Source: Athripsodes cinereus (Eukaryota > Arthropoda > Insecta > Trichoptera > Leptoceridae). Taken from it: DNA of 64,000 bases. Position 1 is the first letter of the stretch, and each line of letters starts with the position of its first letter. Positions 34,441-47,484 of the stretch are shown piece by piece. The translations under genes and the position numbers were made by a program. Under the pieces are notes generated by a model. It made no database searches. It was not told the DNA's origin and worked only from the letters and a program-made list of their open reading frames with translations. Where the stretch lies: contig OX388319.1 in assembly GCA_947579605.1 (NCBI GenBank), positions 186,001 to 250,000 on the forward strand. The letters run 5' to 3'.

Positions 34441-35644
34441 TAAAATTTGATTAGAATGTAATATTATGAGACAACTATAATAAATTATAAACAAACATGC
34501 TAAAGATTCTGACATATATAATCTAAATTAAGATATTAGCAACTTCGATTCGGATATTTAAAATCCAGCAAAACGAGAAAATTAATACTATGGGTTCTGC
34601 TAGAAATCTATTCTATTCTATTACAGCAAAATAAGATTTGATTATATCCTACATACCTACATATCTGAGAATTTAAAAAGATACCTACTCGTATTACATC
34701 ACTGAGTAAAAATAGTCTGAAATAGAGACTAAGGATTCCCTGCCTGAAAGACATGATTTATTTATTTACTGAAAGGATCAGACTTTCCCGAGGCTCATAT
34801 CACCTTTCAGAGGGCAGAGGGCTAGATCAAGCGGTCATGCTAGGTCGGACTGGACTGGGCTGGGTCACTGGAGGCCAGTGGAAGGAGAAAGAGTTATCAC
34901 ATTTCATGTTGTTCATAGAATTTATAAATTTGCATTAGCAATATTCCTACATTTTTTTGTATAGATATAACGTTATAAATATTTGTTTTAACGTTTATCG
35001 TATATTGTTAGCCATAGACTCACAGCATTGCACATTATTCCCATTCATCCAATGTCCTTCAAACTTTGCAACAACATTGGTGTTGCAAAGTTTGAAGGAC
35101 ATTGATTGCTTCTTTATTTATTGTAAAAGCCCTTTCATGTTTTTTTTTCAGGTGAATAAGGTGTACAATACTTCTTCTAAGTCTTAGTAGGAAAAAGACT
35201 ATTATCATTTTAGTGTTATGGAGTGAAACACCATAGTATTATTGTTAATTTTGGAAAAAAACTTGTTTTCTGAGAAAATTAATACATCGTTACTGGTCTT
35301 TACCACATAGGTCAATGATTCTATTATTGTAATTATGTCTGGAATCCTATAAAATATTTAAATTGCATAAAAATCATAAAACATTTAATTTATTATTTCA
35401 CATCTCCCCTTAAGAGTGTACCGAGGATCAGTTGTAAAAGAAGGGAATAATAGTTGAGTCCACAATCAACCCATTTTATTCAGTGTAGGTATTATTATGT
35501 TGGGTCTGATTTCTAAAAGGGATGCAGACTCCTGCTTCGATATTATTTAAGAAGTTCACCTGCATGGTTACCCACACTATTGTCAGCCGGGGACACTTAC
35601 ATAACTCTGATACAATTTTAACTTTTATTGCATTAACATTCACG
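34441..35644. other. Intergenic with a short perfect hairpin
   Basis: AT-rich. A 23-bp perfect inverted repeat with a 9-nt loop lies at 35050-35104 (CAATGTCCTTCAAACTTTGC and its complement). No coding region was recognised. Confidence 0.5.
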
Positions 35645-35790
35645 CGGATCAAATCCTAAAGGTCGACCGCGTGTTGAGTAAGAGAAATCAACGAGAAGTG
35701 AAAGAAGTTTGTAAGTATAGATCTATATGGCGTTGCGTTCTCTCTGCCTACCCCTCTTAGGATTCCGCTTGAGGGTATGGATAGATAGAT
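35645..35790 (+). mobile_element. RTE-like LINE, short 3' fragment with internal deletion
   Basis: The plus strand reads DQILK-DRVLSKRNQ, then VKEVCKYRSIWRC and VLSAYPS, with about 45 bp missing in the middle compared with the 32-33 kb element. It ends in a GATA-type microsatellite. Confidence 0.78.
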
Positions 35791-38296
35791 AGAACAAGAT
35801 ATAGTGTATGACTTTTTTTTATTATCATTACCGGCAATCCACCCGTAACGAGTGATTTGTGCACACAATGAATTCGCTGATTACTCCAACGTTATATTAT
35901 TATCAATACATTTGATCAATATTTGTATATTTCATCGCTCATGCTTATATTTATCATGATTTGACTTTTCATATTACTTATTATAGATGCATATTGTATA
36001 AAATTGAAACACAAGTTAGGTATATTATTTTACTGGAGTCTGTTAATATAAATTACTCCAGGCAATAAACGAACCCTTTACAAAATAATATTACCTACCT
36101 GCCAAAATATATTCTCATGGAAATATTATATGTTATAAAAAGGTATATTTCAGAGCAAAAATATTAAAATTTTCAGTAAGTTATTATTTACTTTATATAG
36201 ATACTAATATATAATATAGATATTAATTTTATGATCTACTAACAATGTTTCTATGGGAGCATTATTTTTATCTTACATTAGAAGCGTTTTGGTGTTAAGC
36301 TTTCGATAAAAAGTCCATCTTGTCTAAATGAGTAAACCTTCGAAAGATATGTATGAAAAATCTATTTGCAGTGCCGTGTATAAGGTTTTTATACTGAATA
36401 GGCCCAACTCCATATTAAGTTAATATCAAACTGAGATATTATATAATGTAAACTTATTACATATAGGTGAAAACAATGGTTCCATTTCAACTCAATATTG
36501 TTAGAAAACCAAAAAATATTCCATATTATTACATAAAGAGCTGAAGTTTGGTGATCGGACGAGAACCATATTTAATCATATTCCGTTCAGAATATTGTGA
36601 TAAACCGGGTTTATTTTTTTCATATAACCTCTCGTATATGTAGGTACCTCTATCAGGCAAGGTCGGATATATCAATTCTGGCTTAGTGGTACTAACGGGC
36701 TTTAGAAAGTTTAAAAATTGTCACTTGTCATTAGCTTAAACGGATAAATAGAAGTCCTTCGATTCTTGAAATATCTGGGAAAGAGGTGATTTCAAAAATT
36801 AATAACAAATCGTATAAAACAAGAGAGCAATGGTTGAAAACTGTACGCTTAAAACAAAGCATCTAATAAAACAAATTATCCAGCACAGCTCAGTTGCATG
36901 TAGCGAGGTTTGTTTGATGTTCTGATGATGTTGCATTGAATTACTTACACGGTGTGCGCAAATTTTAAAATGATTGTATAAATGTAGGTAGTTATATCAT
37001 TTCTTAATGAGTTTTAAGCTAAGAAACCTCAGATAAAGCCCAGTTTGAATGGATGACGCCCCACTGTTTATATGTAATGATCTTAGATTTCACCCAAACA
37101 AACTACTAAGAGAACTCAAAAGAACGGAAAAAATAAGGAAATGTTTGTCCCACTACACTGGACGAGGAAAATATAGGTAAGTTTGAGCACTGATATCATT
37201 ATTTGTTCTAGCTCATTCAATAGTGCCTAACCGAGAAATGTCAATTATGTATGGAGATGGAAGAATGATTCTATTGAAGGAAGTACAAAAACTAATACCT
37301 ACATCTACGTTTTTCTAAACAAAATTTATGTCCTCGCTGGCGAACAGAAATGCTATCCAGTTAAATCCACCAACTTAGAATCGTTTATACACACTTCTTC
37401 TATGTCCCTAACAAAATAATACCTACATGAAAACCCCCTACAGTTTTTGAATGGAAATATGAAAAATGTTCATGATTTAATCTAACTAGATTCGTTTGTT
37501 TCTGTAGTATGTACTAGACAATTTATTATGAGTTATAATATGATAATATCATCAGATAGGTGTATGTATTATATATAATATAATATGTAGATGTACCTAT
37601 ATGTAGGTAGAGTTTAACTTTAGGTTCATTATGCGGTTCATTAGAAGCACGAGTAGTTTTAACTTTGCACGAAGTAGTTTTACCATCCTGATGTTTATCA
37701 GCAGCCGTTGATGGAGGCTCATTAGTCCAGTCCGAGGGGGCTGGGGCTGGGGCTGCCTGCTTGTCTGTCTATTTGTTGCGGTGTCTGTGTGCTGGCTTTG
37801 CCATCACCAGACAGATATTATTACATACATTGTATGTAGGTTGTATTTTGTAGGCTTTCTCTCTTTCTCTCTCTCTCTCTGTAATAATACTTATTTTGAT
37901 AATCACGCCATCATCAAATAGTATTAGCGTACAGTGAGTGCAATGAGGCGTGGATAATGAAAACTCCGCTTTACTCACTCTATACCTATATGTATGTAGA
38001 TAGGTAAGTACTACCGAATACTAAAAATATTATCATCGCGGACTATTATCAGAATAACAAATTATTACGTGAAAACCATTCCCCTAACATACCTATAATA
38101 TGTATATTTATATACTTATCGTATTTGAATACGTATACTTGGACGATGTAGGACTGTACCTATGTATATATCTACTTACAATATTACACTACTGTTTTCA
38201 AGTAGTCTACGTACAATTATGTATTTGTATAGTGATGTTTGCAGCACTTTAACACCGACAGATATATTTTTTTGTCATATTAATTTGTACTATTCA
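35791..38296. other. Intergenic, no gene seen
   Basis: About 2.5 kb of AT-rich sequence. A CT microsatellite lies at 37859-37882 and a small CAG/GGGGCTGG-rich patch at 37715-37765. I see no coding exon, RNA gene or clear repeat. Confidence 0.45.
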
Positions 38297-38705
38297 TCAT
38301 CATCGCCCTCAACGCTCCTCTCGGGAGCACAGGGCAGAAACCAGCCCCCTCCATTCAGAGCGTCTCTGTGCCAATTGCGTCACCTCTTTCCACGACATTC
38401 CTTGCGCTCTGATGTCGTTGTCATAGGAACGGTGTATTGTGAAAGAGGGATGCCCGGGCCGACGGAACCCCTGCGGACGGAAGAACAGTGCTCTTTTTGT
38501 CCAACTATCATTAGGCATTCTCAAAACATGTCCCAGCCAGGACCATCGTCTCTCCTGTATTACGGAGATTACAGGTCTCTGCTGGGTGTGCCGGCGCACC
38601 ATTTGACATCCAAAATCCTTCTAAGACACTTGTTTTCAAAGCTTAGTATCTTCCGCTCTTGAGCCTTGGTTAAGACAGTTGTACTATTACAGTAATACAA
38701 ATTTA
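38297..38705 (-). mobile_element. LINE C-terminal fragment
   Basis: Two minus-strand frames together read LTKAQERKILSFENKCLRRI, then RRWSWLGHVLRMPNDSWTKR, then HRSYDNDIRAQGMSW and RRSEWRGLVSALCSREE with a stop at 38309-38311. The frame changes at about 38590, so the copy is dead. It is the best-preserved of three copies of this family (also 23775 and 42440). Confidence 0.85.
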
Positions 38706-40136
38706 TAGAAACCCAAGAAATAAACTTTCCCCAACTAATATTTTGGCTCATAATAAATTTCCTTCTTTTACATATTTAACGCACCTCTAGGGTTGATTAA
38801 CCGTTTAAGATCTAGGAGAAGTATAATAACCAAAAATGAAGGATTAAAAAAATATCTCAATTTTCAAAGATTTCAATTAGGTTCAAATATTTTACGTATG
38901 ATTTTAATGATCTAATGATATTTTCTTTCCCGAATTAGGTAGTAGTTAAATCGGAATGATAAATAATAAGAAATCGCGTCTCCGAGATAAACTCACCCTC
39001 TTTATATTGATTGTATTTTAAATATTTGTATTTCTATGTAAAATTAATTGTAATCAATGTACAGTAAAGAATAAAAAAGTAAATTTTTGATCGAAAATCG
39101 TACGATGATATCATAGATTTTTTTTAATCAATTACAAATTTAACTTTATTTACATATATATGAATATGGTATAGAGATAAAGACATAACAAAAGAGAATA
39201 TAAGTAGGTATGTATGACATATTATTATGATTTTCCTTATAAATGTCTGATTAGCTTATTATATTGTTATTTAGGTTCTATACCTTATATGGACTGTAGA
39301 TGGTAAATACATTGTATAGGTTTATGGTTCTCATACCCCCTAGCTGATATTAGTTATATATAATATGTATGTACATTTGTAGTAAGTAGTATAAGGAGTC
39401 ACAATATGAGAAGAGACAAGGATGATTGATTGCCGTCATATGTTCTATGTATATACTCTCACTGTAGTGGGTATGGTAGGTATATATAAACTAGACATGA
39501 AACGGATATCCGGTCTGTATTATGTATGTATCCGACTCATCTGGCCGGATAATATTATAACACTGCATTTTTTTTAATGATTGTTTCCAAAGATATCGGT
39601 AATTCAAAGAAAAAAACCAGTCATGCAGCGGATCAAATTTTGCATCCAGTTTTAAACTGACATTGTTTGTAAGACACTACATTGCTAATACTTGAAGGAC
39701 ATCGATATTGGAACACAAAAATTCTGAAAAAATGTACCGCGCTGCAAGTCTAGGTTGTCTATGATTGTTTCCTACTTATCCGTTTGTGTTAGATGAATGA
39801 TCAATTGGCTTTTATTGGAATTATCCTACCTGTAATATTGAAGACCAGTTGTCTCTCCACCTCTGAAGTGTCCTTCTTAGTGCTTACTCTTATCTGATTA
39901 TATATTTATTGACAGCATGCTGTATGCACTAGAACAGGAAAACACATTAAGCTTCATTATATTTTAATTTATATCTGTGAAAAAGAACATTTTGGAAGAC
40001 CTATTCTCTGCCGAAGAGTCAGATATTTGGCTATGATTTGTTTAAAACCAAAAATATTCGAATCTAGAAATTTTAACCTAAAACTTCTACGCAAGCTCAA
40101 TGTGAAGACATATGTAGGTACCTATGTGTGGGATGT
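38706..40136. other. Intergenic with a LINE-tail remnant at 39005-39085
   Basis: The remnant TGTAATCAATGTACAGTAAA plus AATAAA matches 19895-19945. Repeated CCGGATA motifs at 39500-39550 recur near 40715, which may mark the ends of a decayed transposon. There is no gene. Confidence 0.4.
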
Positions 40137-40488
40137 TGTAACAGACCCTCTTCGGCAGATTTCAGAGACTTCTCAGGGATTTCGTTGAGTGAGGATATAT
40201 GAGAATGTTTGTAGGTTGCAAGTGAAAACATCAGATTGGAGACACTAAAAGTTTATTGAAGATCACAGAATTCTTTTTATATATATAAAGGCAAAACGTT
40301 TCACATATTAACACAGAGTTATTAGTTGTATGACACTCACAGATGATTGAAAAAATAAGCGGAGCGAGTCACCCGGTTGTCTATTTGAAGAAGCAACCGC
40401 GGTGAACTGCGGGAATTACGGAAACTCGAAACAAAGCGGTGAGAGAAACGGGAACTACTTTTGTTTGGACACTCCGGCCAGTGTTACA
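40137..40488. mobile_element. Candidate solo LTR
   Basis: 352 bp bounded by TGTAACA and TGTTACA, perfect 7-bp terminal inverted repeats of TG...CA form. It is GC-richer than its surroundings, with a TATATAAAGG box at about 40282 on +. No internal region or second LTR is present. I cannot see a clean target-site duplication, which lowers confidence. Confidence 0.5.
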
Positions 40489-40544
40489 ATGGATTTCAAT
40501 AGATGGCCACACAAGTATCATTTTACGAAACTCGTATGACAATG

Positions 40545-40690
40545 TCTTAATAAATGGCTGTGAGACATGGTGTCTATCTTAGAAATAAAAAGAGATTAGA
40601 GAATTTAAAATGTGGTCCTACAGGTGAATCCTGAAAATATCCTGGAGGAATCACATCATATAATCATACAAAGTGTCAGGAATATATATT
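40545..40690 (+). mobile_element. Decayed LINE fragment
   Basis: The plus strand reads NGCETW, then KKRLENLK/FKMW-type residues and ILKISWRNH, interrupted by stops. This resembles the YGCETWTL...FEMW..RRIL.I.W block of a LINE post-RT domain. Confidence 0.5.
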
Positions 40691-42439
40691 ATCAATCAAA
40701 TGTCCTGATATCCGTCATCTGTTATCCGGCTTCATTACTAAATACATTACATCACTAATAAATAATACAGAACTATAGTATCTAGGTAAGTAGCTATTTC
40801 TTATTATGATATATATTATATACCTACCTACCTATATAATAATAATAAAATAATAAAAATACCACTTCCCATGTACAATATGGCATAGCGTACAGAAGGG
40901 GTAACCCTCATTCATCATATGACAGCGGTGGGTGCAGATAGCAGATCCTTACACTACACTACACCTCAAGATGGATATGCAGGGGGTATTACTATAATAT
41001 TGTATAAACAACTGAATTATTAAAAGTACCTACCTACATAATATTATGAAAAAATATACTTCCACTCTATTCTATATTTTTTTATCGTTTTTCTTAAAAA
41101 TATTGAAAGCAAATCTTTATTAAAAATCACCATTAACACATTTTATTTATTTATTCTTTATTGTACATACATTGATAACAATCAATTTTACATAGAAATA
41201 CAATTATTTTACATACAATCAATATACTGAAAGCGAGTTCATAGCGGAGGCTCAATTTCTTCCAACTAACCCGATATTCAATTCGACAGTTATGAAGTAT
41301 GCCACAATTCTAAGTGTTCAGGTTGTCATGGCGCACTATGAATAACCTGTTTATTTATTTGATGCAGAATTCAGTCCACTGGTAACTCTACTAGTATAAA
41401 GTTGCCATGACAATATAAATATCTACCTATATAGAAAGAGATCATTATACACGCGGTGATTATGTGTGTTAGTGGCAAATCTTATTCGAGATATGAGAAA
41501 CATGGAATCAAAAATGAACCAACTAAAAATGTTCTTTTTTTAACTAAGTAAGTATTCAGAAATATATTCTCCATGTAGAGTTCTATAAAACTGCATTTTT
41601 ATAAACAGTCAAATCTAATGAAATATGTGATTGAAAAACGGAGAAAATCACTGTTAGTATTAAAATCACTCAATATCTAATTAGTTTTTGGGTTCTAGGT
41701 ACCTAGTAAAGTTTTACTGCATGTGAACTTTTTTAGTTTTGGTACATAACATAACGCTACATGCATAGATAAATCACAAATGTCGAGTAAGTCCCAAACT
41801 AAAATATGAATCTTGTATTATGGATAGGTACCTAACTAGTACTGACACGACAATAGGTACACATACACGTGTAATACCCAGACCCAAAACAAAAAAAAAA
41901 TTAAAAAACGATCTTTCAAATGCACATATAATTTATATAAAAACAACGCAAACAATGCTTTTTATTTTATAAATAAATATTGAAAAAAATAATCTCATGA
42001 TTCTACAGTAGATACTATTATCAAAACAATAAAAAAATCTTTATTACATTTTCAACAAGAAAGGGGAGTTTTATAATATTTTTATTTACCAACATTTAAA
42101 TAATCTAATATTTGTTTTTCAGTCATTATCACAAAATATTATTAGAAATTTATGCAAATGAATTTGAATTGGTTTGCTGCTGTATAATAATAATAATAAT
42201 AGGGTGCAATTGTGAGATAAGAAAGAAAAGAAATTAAAGTAGGAACCTAATATGGAATTACATTGATTTTGGAGTATGATATTGGGGAGACAAAATATTT
42301 TTTGTATGGGAAAAAATAGATTACCCACTCAGTGTAGTCATTATTATAGTAGACATATATTATATAGGTAATGTAGGGTTGATCAGTCGGTGAAGTTTAT
42401 AGAATTATTATCATTTTGGTTTATTGATTTCCTTACATT
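40691..42439. other. Intergenic with minor repeat remnants
   Basis: LINE-tail remnant at 41140-41225 (minus), diverged R2 at about 41288-41410 (plus), and the segment 41775-41840 shared with 17085-17150 in reverse. No gene was seen. Confidence 0.5.
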
Positions 42440-42870
42440 CATCATCATTCGCCTTTCAACGCTCAACTTGGAAGCACAACAGCCTCATTTTAGCGTTATC
42501 TAGTCGTTCGACTATAGACGACTTTGCGAGAAAGTATCAATTTCGTAGCCAAAATACCTAAGTTATTGTATATTTTAGCTACGAAAATTGATACTTTCTC
42601 GCAAAGTCGTCTATAGTCGAACGACTACATAACGCTAAATGTATTTTGACTACGGCTGCAGGGCAGAAATCAATTAGATCGTATTTAAGCCAATTGAGTC
42701 ACATATTTTTACGACATTTCTTGCGCTTTGGCGTCGATACCATAGGAGTGTTATACATTTGGACATAAATAAAGTGAAGTTGAAGTAAAACAGTGTTTTG
42801 TGATAAGTACCTTAATTCTATTATTTTATGTCATTGGACATTTTCAAAACATGATCCAGCCGAAACTTTT
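42440..42870 (-). mobile_element. Decayed LINE 3' fragment interrupted by a fold-back element
   Basis: Flanks on both sides of 42481-42659 align with 38297-38530: TTCAACGCTC...GGAAGCACA on the left, then GGGCAGAAATCA ... CTTGCGCT ... CATAGGA on the right. The LINE relic is thus split by a later insertion. It is much more diverged than the 38.3-kb copy. Confidence 0.7.
42481..42659. mobile_element. Fold-back MITE nested in the LINE relic
   Basis: Arms of about 65 bp (42487-42552 and 42573-42641) read TAGCGTTATCTAGTCGTTCG and its near-perfect complement. The outer right end continues with GTATTTTGACTACGGC, which corresponds to the GCC-GAGTCAATAACAC end of the MITE at 52165-52363. The inner arm sequence also matches that MITE, so the two form one family. 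Confidence 0.75.
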
Positions 42871-43292
42871 TCTAATTTAAATTGTCCACTTATTATTATT
42901 GGACAGACATTAGTTAATATCAGCCTATCGTTATTTTCCCCATATACATAATATATAGGTACTATACGATAATATTTTCATAATAATCTCTTGTAATATT
43001 TTGATAATGTAAAAATTAATATAGGTAGGTACCTAGGTATGTAGAGTATCTACCTACTCGTCTGCCTAGCATTTTAATTTTTCACTCATTAACCTCATTT
43101 TATGAAGGTATTAGGTAGGCACCTATGTATGTCTATTAGGAACATCATTAGACATTTTACATTAGAATAAAATTTGTAGGTAATATTAATTACACCCACT
43201 GAGGCTGCAGGCATTTATATAGATGGTACCTTGCATACTTACTTTACTTACCTACGTACTGTGTATAATTATGTAGGTACTTGCATATTACA
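42871..43292. other. Intergenic, no gene seen
   Basis: AT-rich with TACC tracts. Confidence 0.5.
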
Positions 43293-43654
43293 TAGTGATC
43301 TAACGAATATTCGTATTCGCATATTTCAATGTATTCGCATTCGCATAAAAATATGCGAATGTTTTGCGAATATTATTTCGGTAATAAAGTATCGGATATT
43401 CGGTAAAAGTACCGGATAATTACCCGGTACATTGCAGAAAAAGGTACTGCAAGAATAGGTTCTTTAAGAAAACCGAGGAGTTTTGAAATATTTTGAATTC
43501 CTATACCATTTTGAAAATTCGGGGGGGGGGTAGAAATTTTAATGATTGAGCAATACTGTCGAAATCTAAGCAAGTCAATATTCGCTATTCTCAATGTCGG
43601 CAACAAATATTCGCATTCGCGAATATCCATAATCACACATTCGTTACATCACTA
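43293..43654. mobile_element. hAT-like MITE with ATTCGC-rich subterminal repeats
   Basis: The ends TAGTGATCTAACGAAT and (reversed) TAGTGATGTAACGAAT are inverted repeats. Several GAATATTCGCATTCGC-type units lie inside both ends, as expected of transposase-binding subterminal repeats. A 10-bp G run is at 43519-43528. No clear 8-bp duplication is visible and there is no coding capacity. Confidence 0.65.
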
Positions 43655-43731
43655 TAACATGCGTATCTGTGTATTGGAAGACGAGTCTGGACATAGATAC
43701 GCTCTTATTTTTTAATATATGGTCTTATTTC

Positions 43732-43914
43732 TTTTTTTTTTAAATATATAGGTATCTGGGTTTTGTTATAAACCCAAATACAACCTTATACACCTTTCAC
43801 AGTAAGCTACTAAAAGCTTGTGTCGTGAAAGGGGAGTTTGCCGGCACCTGGTATCGAACCACGGACCCCTTGTTCACGAGGCCGAGACTCTAACTCCAGG
43901 CTACCGACGAACTC
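43732..43914 (-). mobile_element. tRNA-derived SINE, copy 3
   Basis: Full-length minus-strand copy with the same head, B box and tail as the 18.2-kb copy and only scattered changes (for example CTACTAAAAGCTT, a 3-bp insertion also seen in copy 4). Confidence 0.87.
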
Positions 43915-45369
43915 ACTTATATGCATGTACTGTTTATAATAATTTTATTTTTGTGTTGGTTTTTTCATGAGTTTTTATTTGTTTTATTTTTATTTTATTT
44001 GTTTTGATCTTATAAATCTTAATTTTAATCTTAAAAAGAATAATAAGAGTAGGTATATGTTATGCAATTTGTATTAAATATTATATCGTATTATTAATAA
44101 GAGGCAACAGCCTTTTATTGTATCAATAAATAAATGCATTTTGATGGAAATTACTGTCGTGTTATTTTGTTTATTGTCTATTGTAAAAAAATACAATTTA
44201 ATCACATTTACATAAAACAAAATATTGTAGGTATAACATTTTCAGATTACTCTTAGTTAAATCGCTACAGTTGTGATCCAGGTACAGTGTATCTGACACA
44301 ATACATCCTTAAACTTTCAATAAACAAGTCAATAGACATTCCTATGAACAAGTCGCTCTTTTGAATTTACAGGATAAACATTTTTCCATTGAACCGTACT
44401 GATGAGCTTAGCATTCCTTTTTATCCGAGATTAAAACCATTAGTTACCTCCTCTATGTCGAGTGTACGCTGTACTGCATTGTGCTGTACAGGAAAACTTA
44501 CACAGAGGCAATGAGTCTAGTGTGGGAGGAATGTTATCACGCATTTGCTTATATTCCTTTTGCACAGATGGCAGACATCGTACAATGATGGCGTCTTTTT
44601 TCGTAAATTTATATTTTTTTACCTTCTTTATCGATAATGTTTCATACAAATTCCAAACGATATGATAAATTATGTTTTTTAGTGAAACATATCAAGAAAT
44701 TCCGTGCTTATTTCATATACTTATTATATGTAGGTTCTTACATTTACGTGCGGTTACAAGATATTAGGTAAATCTTAACCATATATCGTTTTATTAGGTA
44801 AATCTTCACACAAAATGGACGAATGAGCTTCCGTTATGACATCAAACTTATTACAACTTTATTTATGACATTTTAATTAATTGATGTTGGGGAATAACCA
44901 GTAGCTTACATATTAAGGTGCCTAGGAGGTATTTGCATATCTAAATTGATTAATTTAATTCCATCAAAATATTATAAAAGAGTTTTTGATGTGCTTAAAA
45001 AATTAAATGACGGAATACAGAATGCTTAAAAAATTCTATTCACTTTTATTCTTTCGTCTCCAAGAGAATATATTGTATTTTTCGACGACACATTTTATCT
45101 TTAATTTCTTATTTATTTTTAATTTTCGTAAAACGAAGCTCACTGTCCTCCAAACAATATTTTGCATTTTTTAAATTTATTTGAAGTACCTATATAATTA
45201 CATCCATTTCCATATTTTTTTAATGGCAATATTAATTTGAATTATGTGTCAATTGCGAATAAATATGTTTATTACGAGTGAAAGCTACGTATTTTATTCA
45301 CCAAGTCAAAGTAAATTCATTTCTTATTCTAATAAGTCCATATAACATACATACATACATACATACATA
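43915..45369. other. Intergenic, no gene seen
   Basis: AT-rich. Small unrelated open frames at 44.4-44.7 kb overlap on opposite strands and show no domain. Confidence 0.45.
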
Positions 45370-46013
45370 CATACCATCACGCCGCTTCCCTCGCGGGGTA
45401 GGCAGAAAGGATCGAGCGCCACTTCCTTCTATCCTTGCATACATCTTTCGCTTCCGTCACTGTCATACAATTCCTCATGCATGCTCTCCTGTTCAATGTG
45501 CTCAACACGTGACCGTCCTGTAGGATTTGATTTAAATGATCTTGCCATTTAATCCTCGGACGTCCGCGTCTCCGAGCACCATTCCTCTCAGCCAAATATA
45601 TCTTCTTAGTCATTCTGTCCTCATTCATTCTTTCCACGTGCCCAAACCATCTCAACTTATTTACATTCATCTTTGTTATTACACCAACTTTCATTCCACA
45701 TTCCTTTCGTATATCACTGTTACGCACACGATCTCTCAGACTCTTGCCACACATCCTTCTCAACGATCTCATTTCCACTGCATTTATGCCACTTTCATCC
45801 TTTTTTAACCATGTCCACGTCTCACTTGCATACATAAGTGTTGGCACTAAGATAGCAGAGTGCACCAACCTTTTAGCTGTGGTGGATATGTTTCTATTTG
45901 CAATTATTGGTCGGATTGCACCATTTACCTTATTGCCAGCAACTTTTCTCCTTTCAATATCTTATCGCTTTCACACTTCCCATCTCTCGTGAACAAACTA
46001 CCTAAGTACACAC
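45370..46013 (-). mobile_element. RTE-like LINE, 3' fragment
   Basis: The minus-strand frame (45868-45377) reads LMYASETWTWLKKDESGIN, then RSLRRMCGKSLRDRV, LRWFGHVERMNEDRMTKKIY and KDVCKDRRKWRSILSAYP with a stop. Upstream it continues in another frame to VYLGSLFTRDGKCES at about 46010, so there is at least one frameshift. The 3' end runs into an (ATAC)n tract at 45345-45373. It is nearly identical in protein to the 50.5-kb copy. Confidence 0.87.
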
Positions 46014-47290
46014 ATACCATAAGTACACACAAGTCCATATAAACCTTTATGTAATTTCTAAATTTGGGAAAATTAAAAACAAGCCGACGAGTTTCAAACT
46101 ATTTTTTTAATAATACCTATGTGATTTTATGAGCTAACTTTCAAATAACACATATATATTTAAAGGAACTTAATTGTTTAAAATGACCTGTGCAAATTCA
46201 ATTCTGTTCGATGCCGAATTTTCGAGGGAGATTGTAGCCCGAGATACTGACCTTCGATGATATTCTTGTTTATCAGCGAGTCCTCGTTGTTCCATAAGTC
46301 GACCCCAGAGGCGGTGAAGTGTATTTTTGGACGGGAACTAAGGATTTGATTTGGAATGGTTATTGTAGCAGCAATCTAGGTAAGAAAATCAGCACAAACC
46401 GAAGCCATACTAAAAAGTAAAGTAAGTATAATAAACATGGTGAAATATCATTCATATAATATGATAAAAGATAACATTTTTTACATAGGTATTTAAATCA
46501 ATTTACATGCGTTTATGTGTACGTAAATGTATCAACCTATACTAGCTACCTATGTAGAAGATATAAAATCGAGACGGTAGCTAGTATAAGGAATCACGAG
46601 CTATTTTGTCAGAGAATGCAGTAATCATGAGTCTAGCCTATGCCCACAAAAAGTTTCATTTAGATTTCATCATCCGTTACGCAAATATTCATTTTTCGTT
46701 TAAATGGTCAATATCTATTGATAATAAAATCACTGTTTAATTTGTAAGTGTTTGTGTATGTATATGTAGAATATATTTCAACATTAAATAGGCTTATGCT
46801 GTCAGTTTAATGTAAATTAAAATAAAAATAAAATATTTCATATCAATATTGATACTATTTATTTATTTTTTATTTTATTTATTAGTAAAAGTACATAACA
46901 GATAACAACTATAAATATGGTTTACAAAATAGAAAAAAGACGTTCATAACTCAGCTGTCATCCACAAACATGTACCACAGATAAGTAAATTATTTAAGTA
47001 TCACATATTCCGCTCATTCATCTGTTCTCACTAGCATATCACACAAGCAGCCATCGCTAACATATATTATTTATATTATTTAAATTATATTATTATTTAT
47101 ATTATTATTATTTATATTATTTATATTATTTAAATCTTTATTTTTCAAACACCACACCGAACATTCGAAAACTTACGGAAAATAATAGGAGACCAATTAT
47201 TGTTTGCTGGTTGATCCACTGAAGTGTTTTTGCTGTCAAAAGTTGTAGATTGAATGTATTTTTGAAATAAAAAAATACTGTATTGGAGAT
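46014..47290. other. Intergenic with a partial R2 copy at 47150-47222
   Basis: AT-rich, including ATT/TTAAAT tandem stretches at 47065-47140. The R2 remnant shows ACATTCGAAAACTTACGGA and GGAGACCAATTATT. Confidence 0.5.
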
Positions 47291-47484
47291 TTTTTTTTCA
47301 TTTTTTTTAAGATATACCTATCTGGGTTTTGTTTGTTTTAAACCCAAATACAACCTTATACAATTTTCACAGTAAGCTACTAAAAGCTTGTGTCGTGAAA
47401 GGGGAGTTTGCCGGTACCTGGTATCGAACCACGGACCCCTTCTTCACGAGGCCAAGACTCTACCTCCAGGCTACCGACGAACTC
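47291..47484 (-). mobile_element. tRNA-derived SINE, copy 4
   Basis: Minus-strand copy sharing the CTACTAAAAGCTT variant with copy 3, so the two probably come from the same source lineage. The poly(A) tail is interrupted. Confidence 0.87.
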
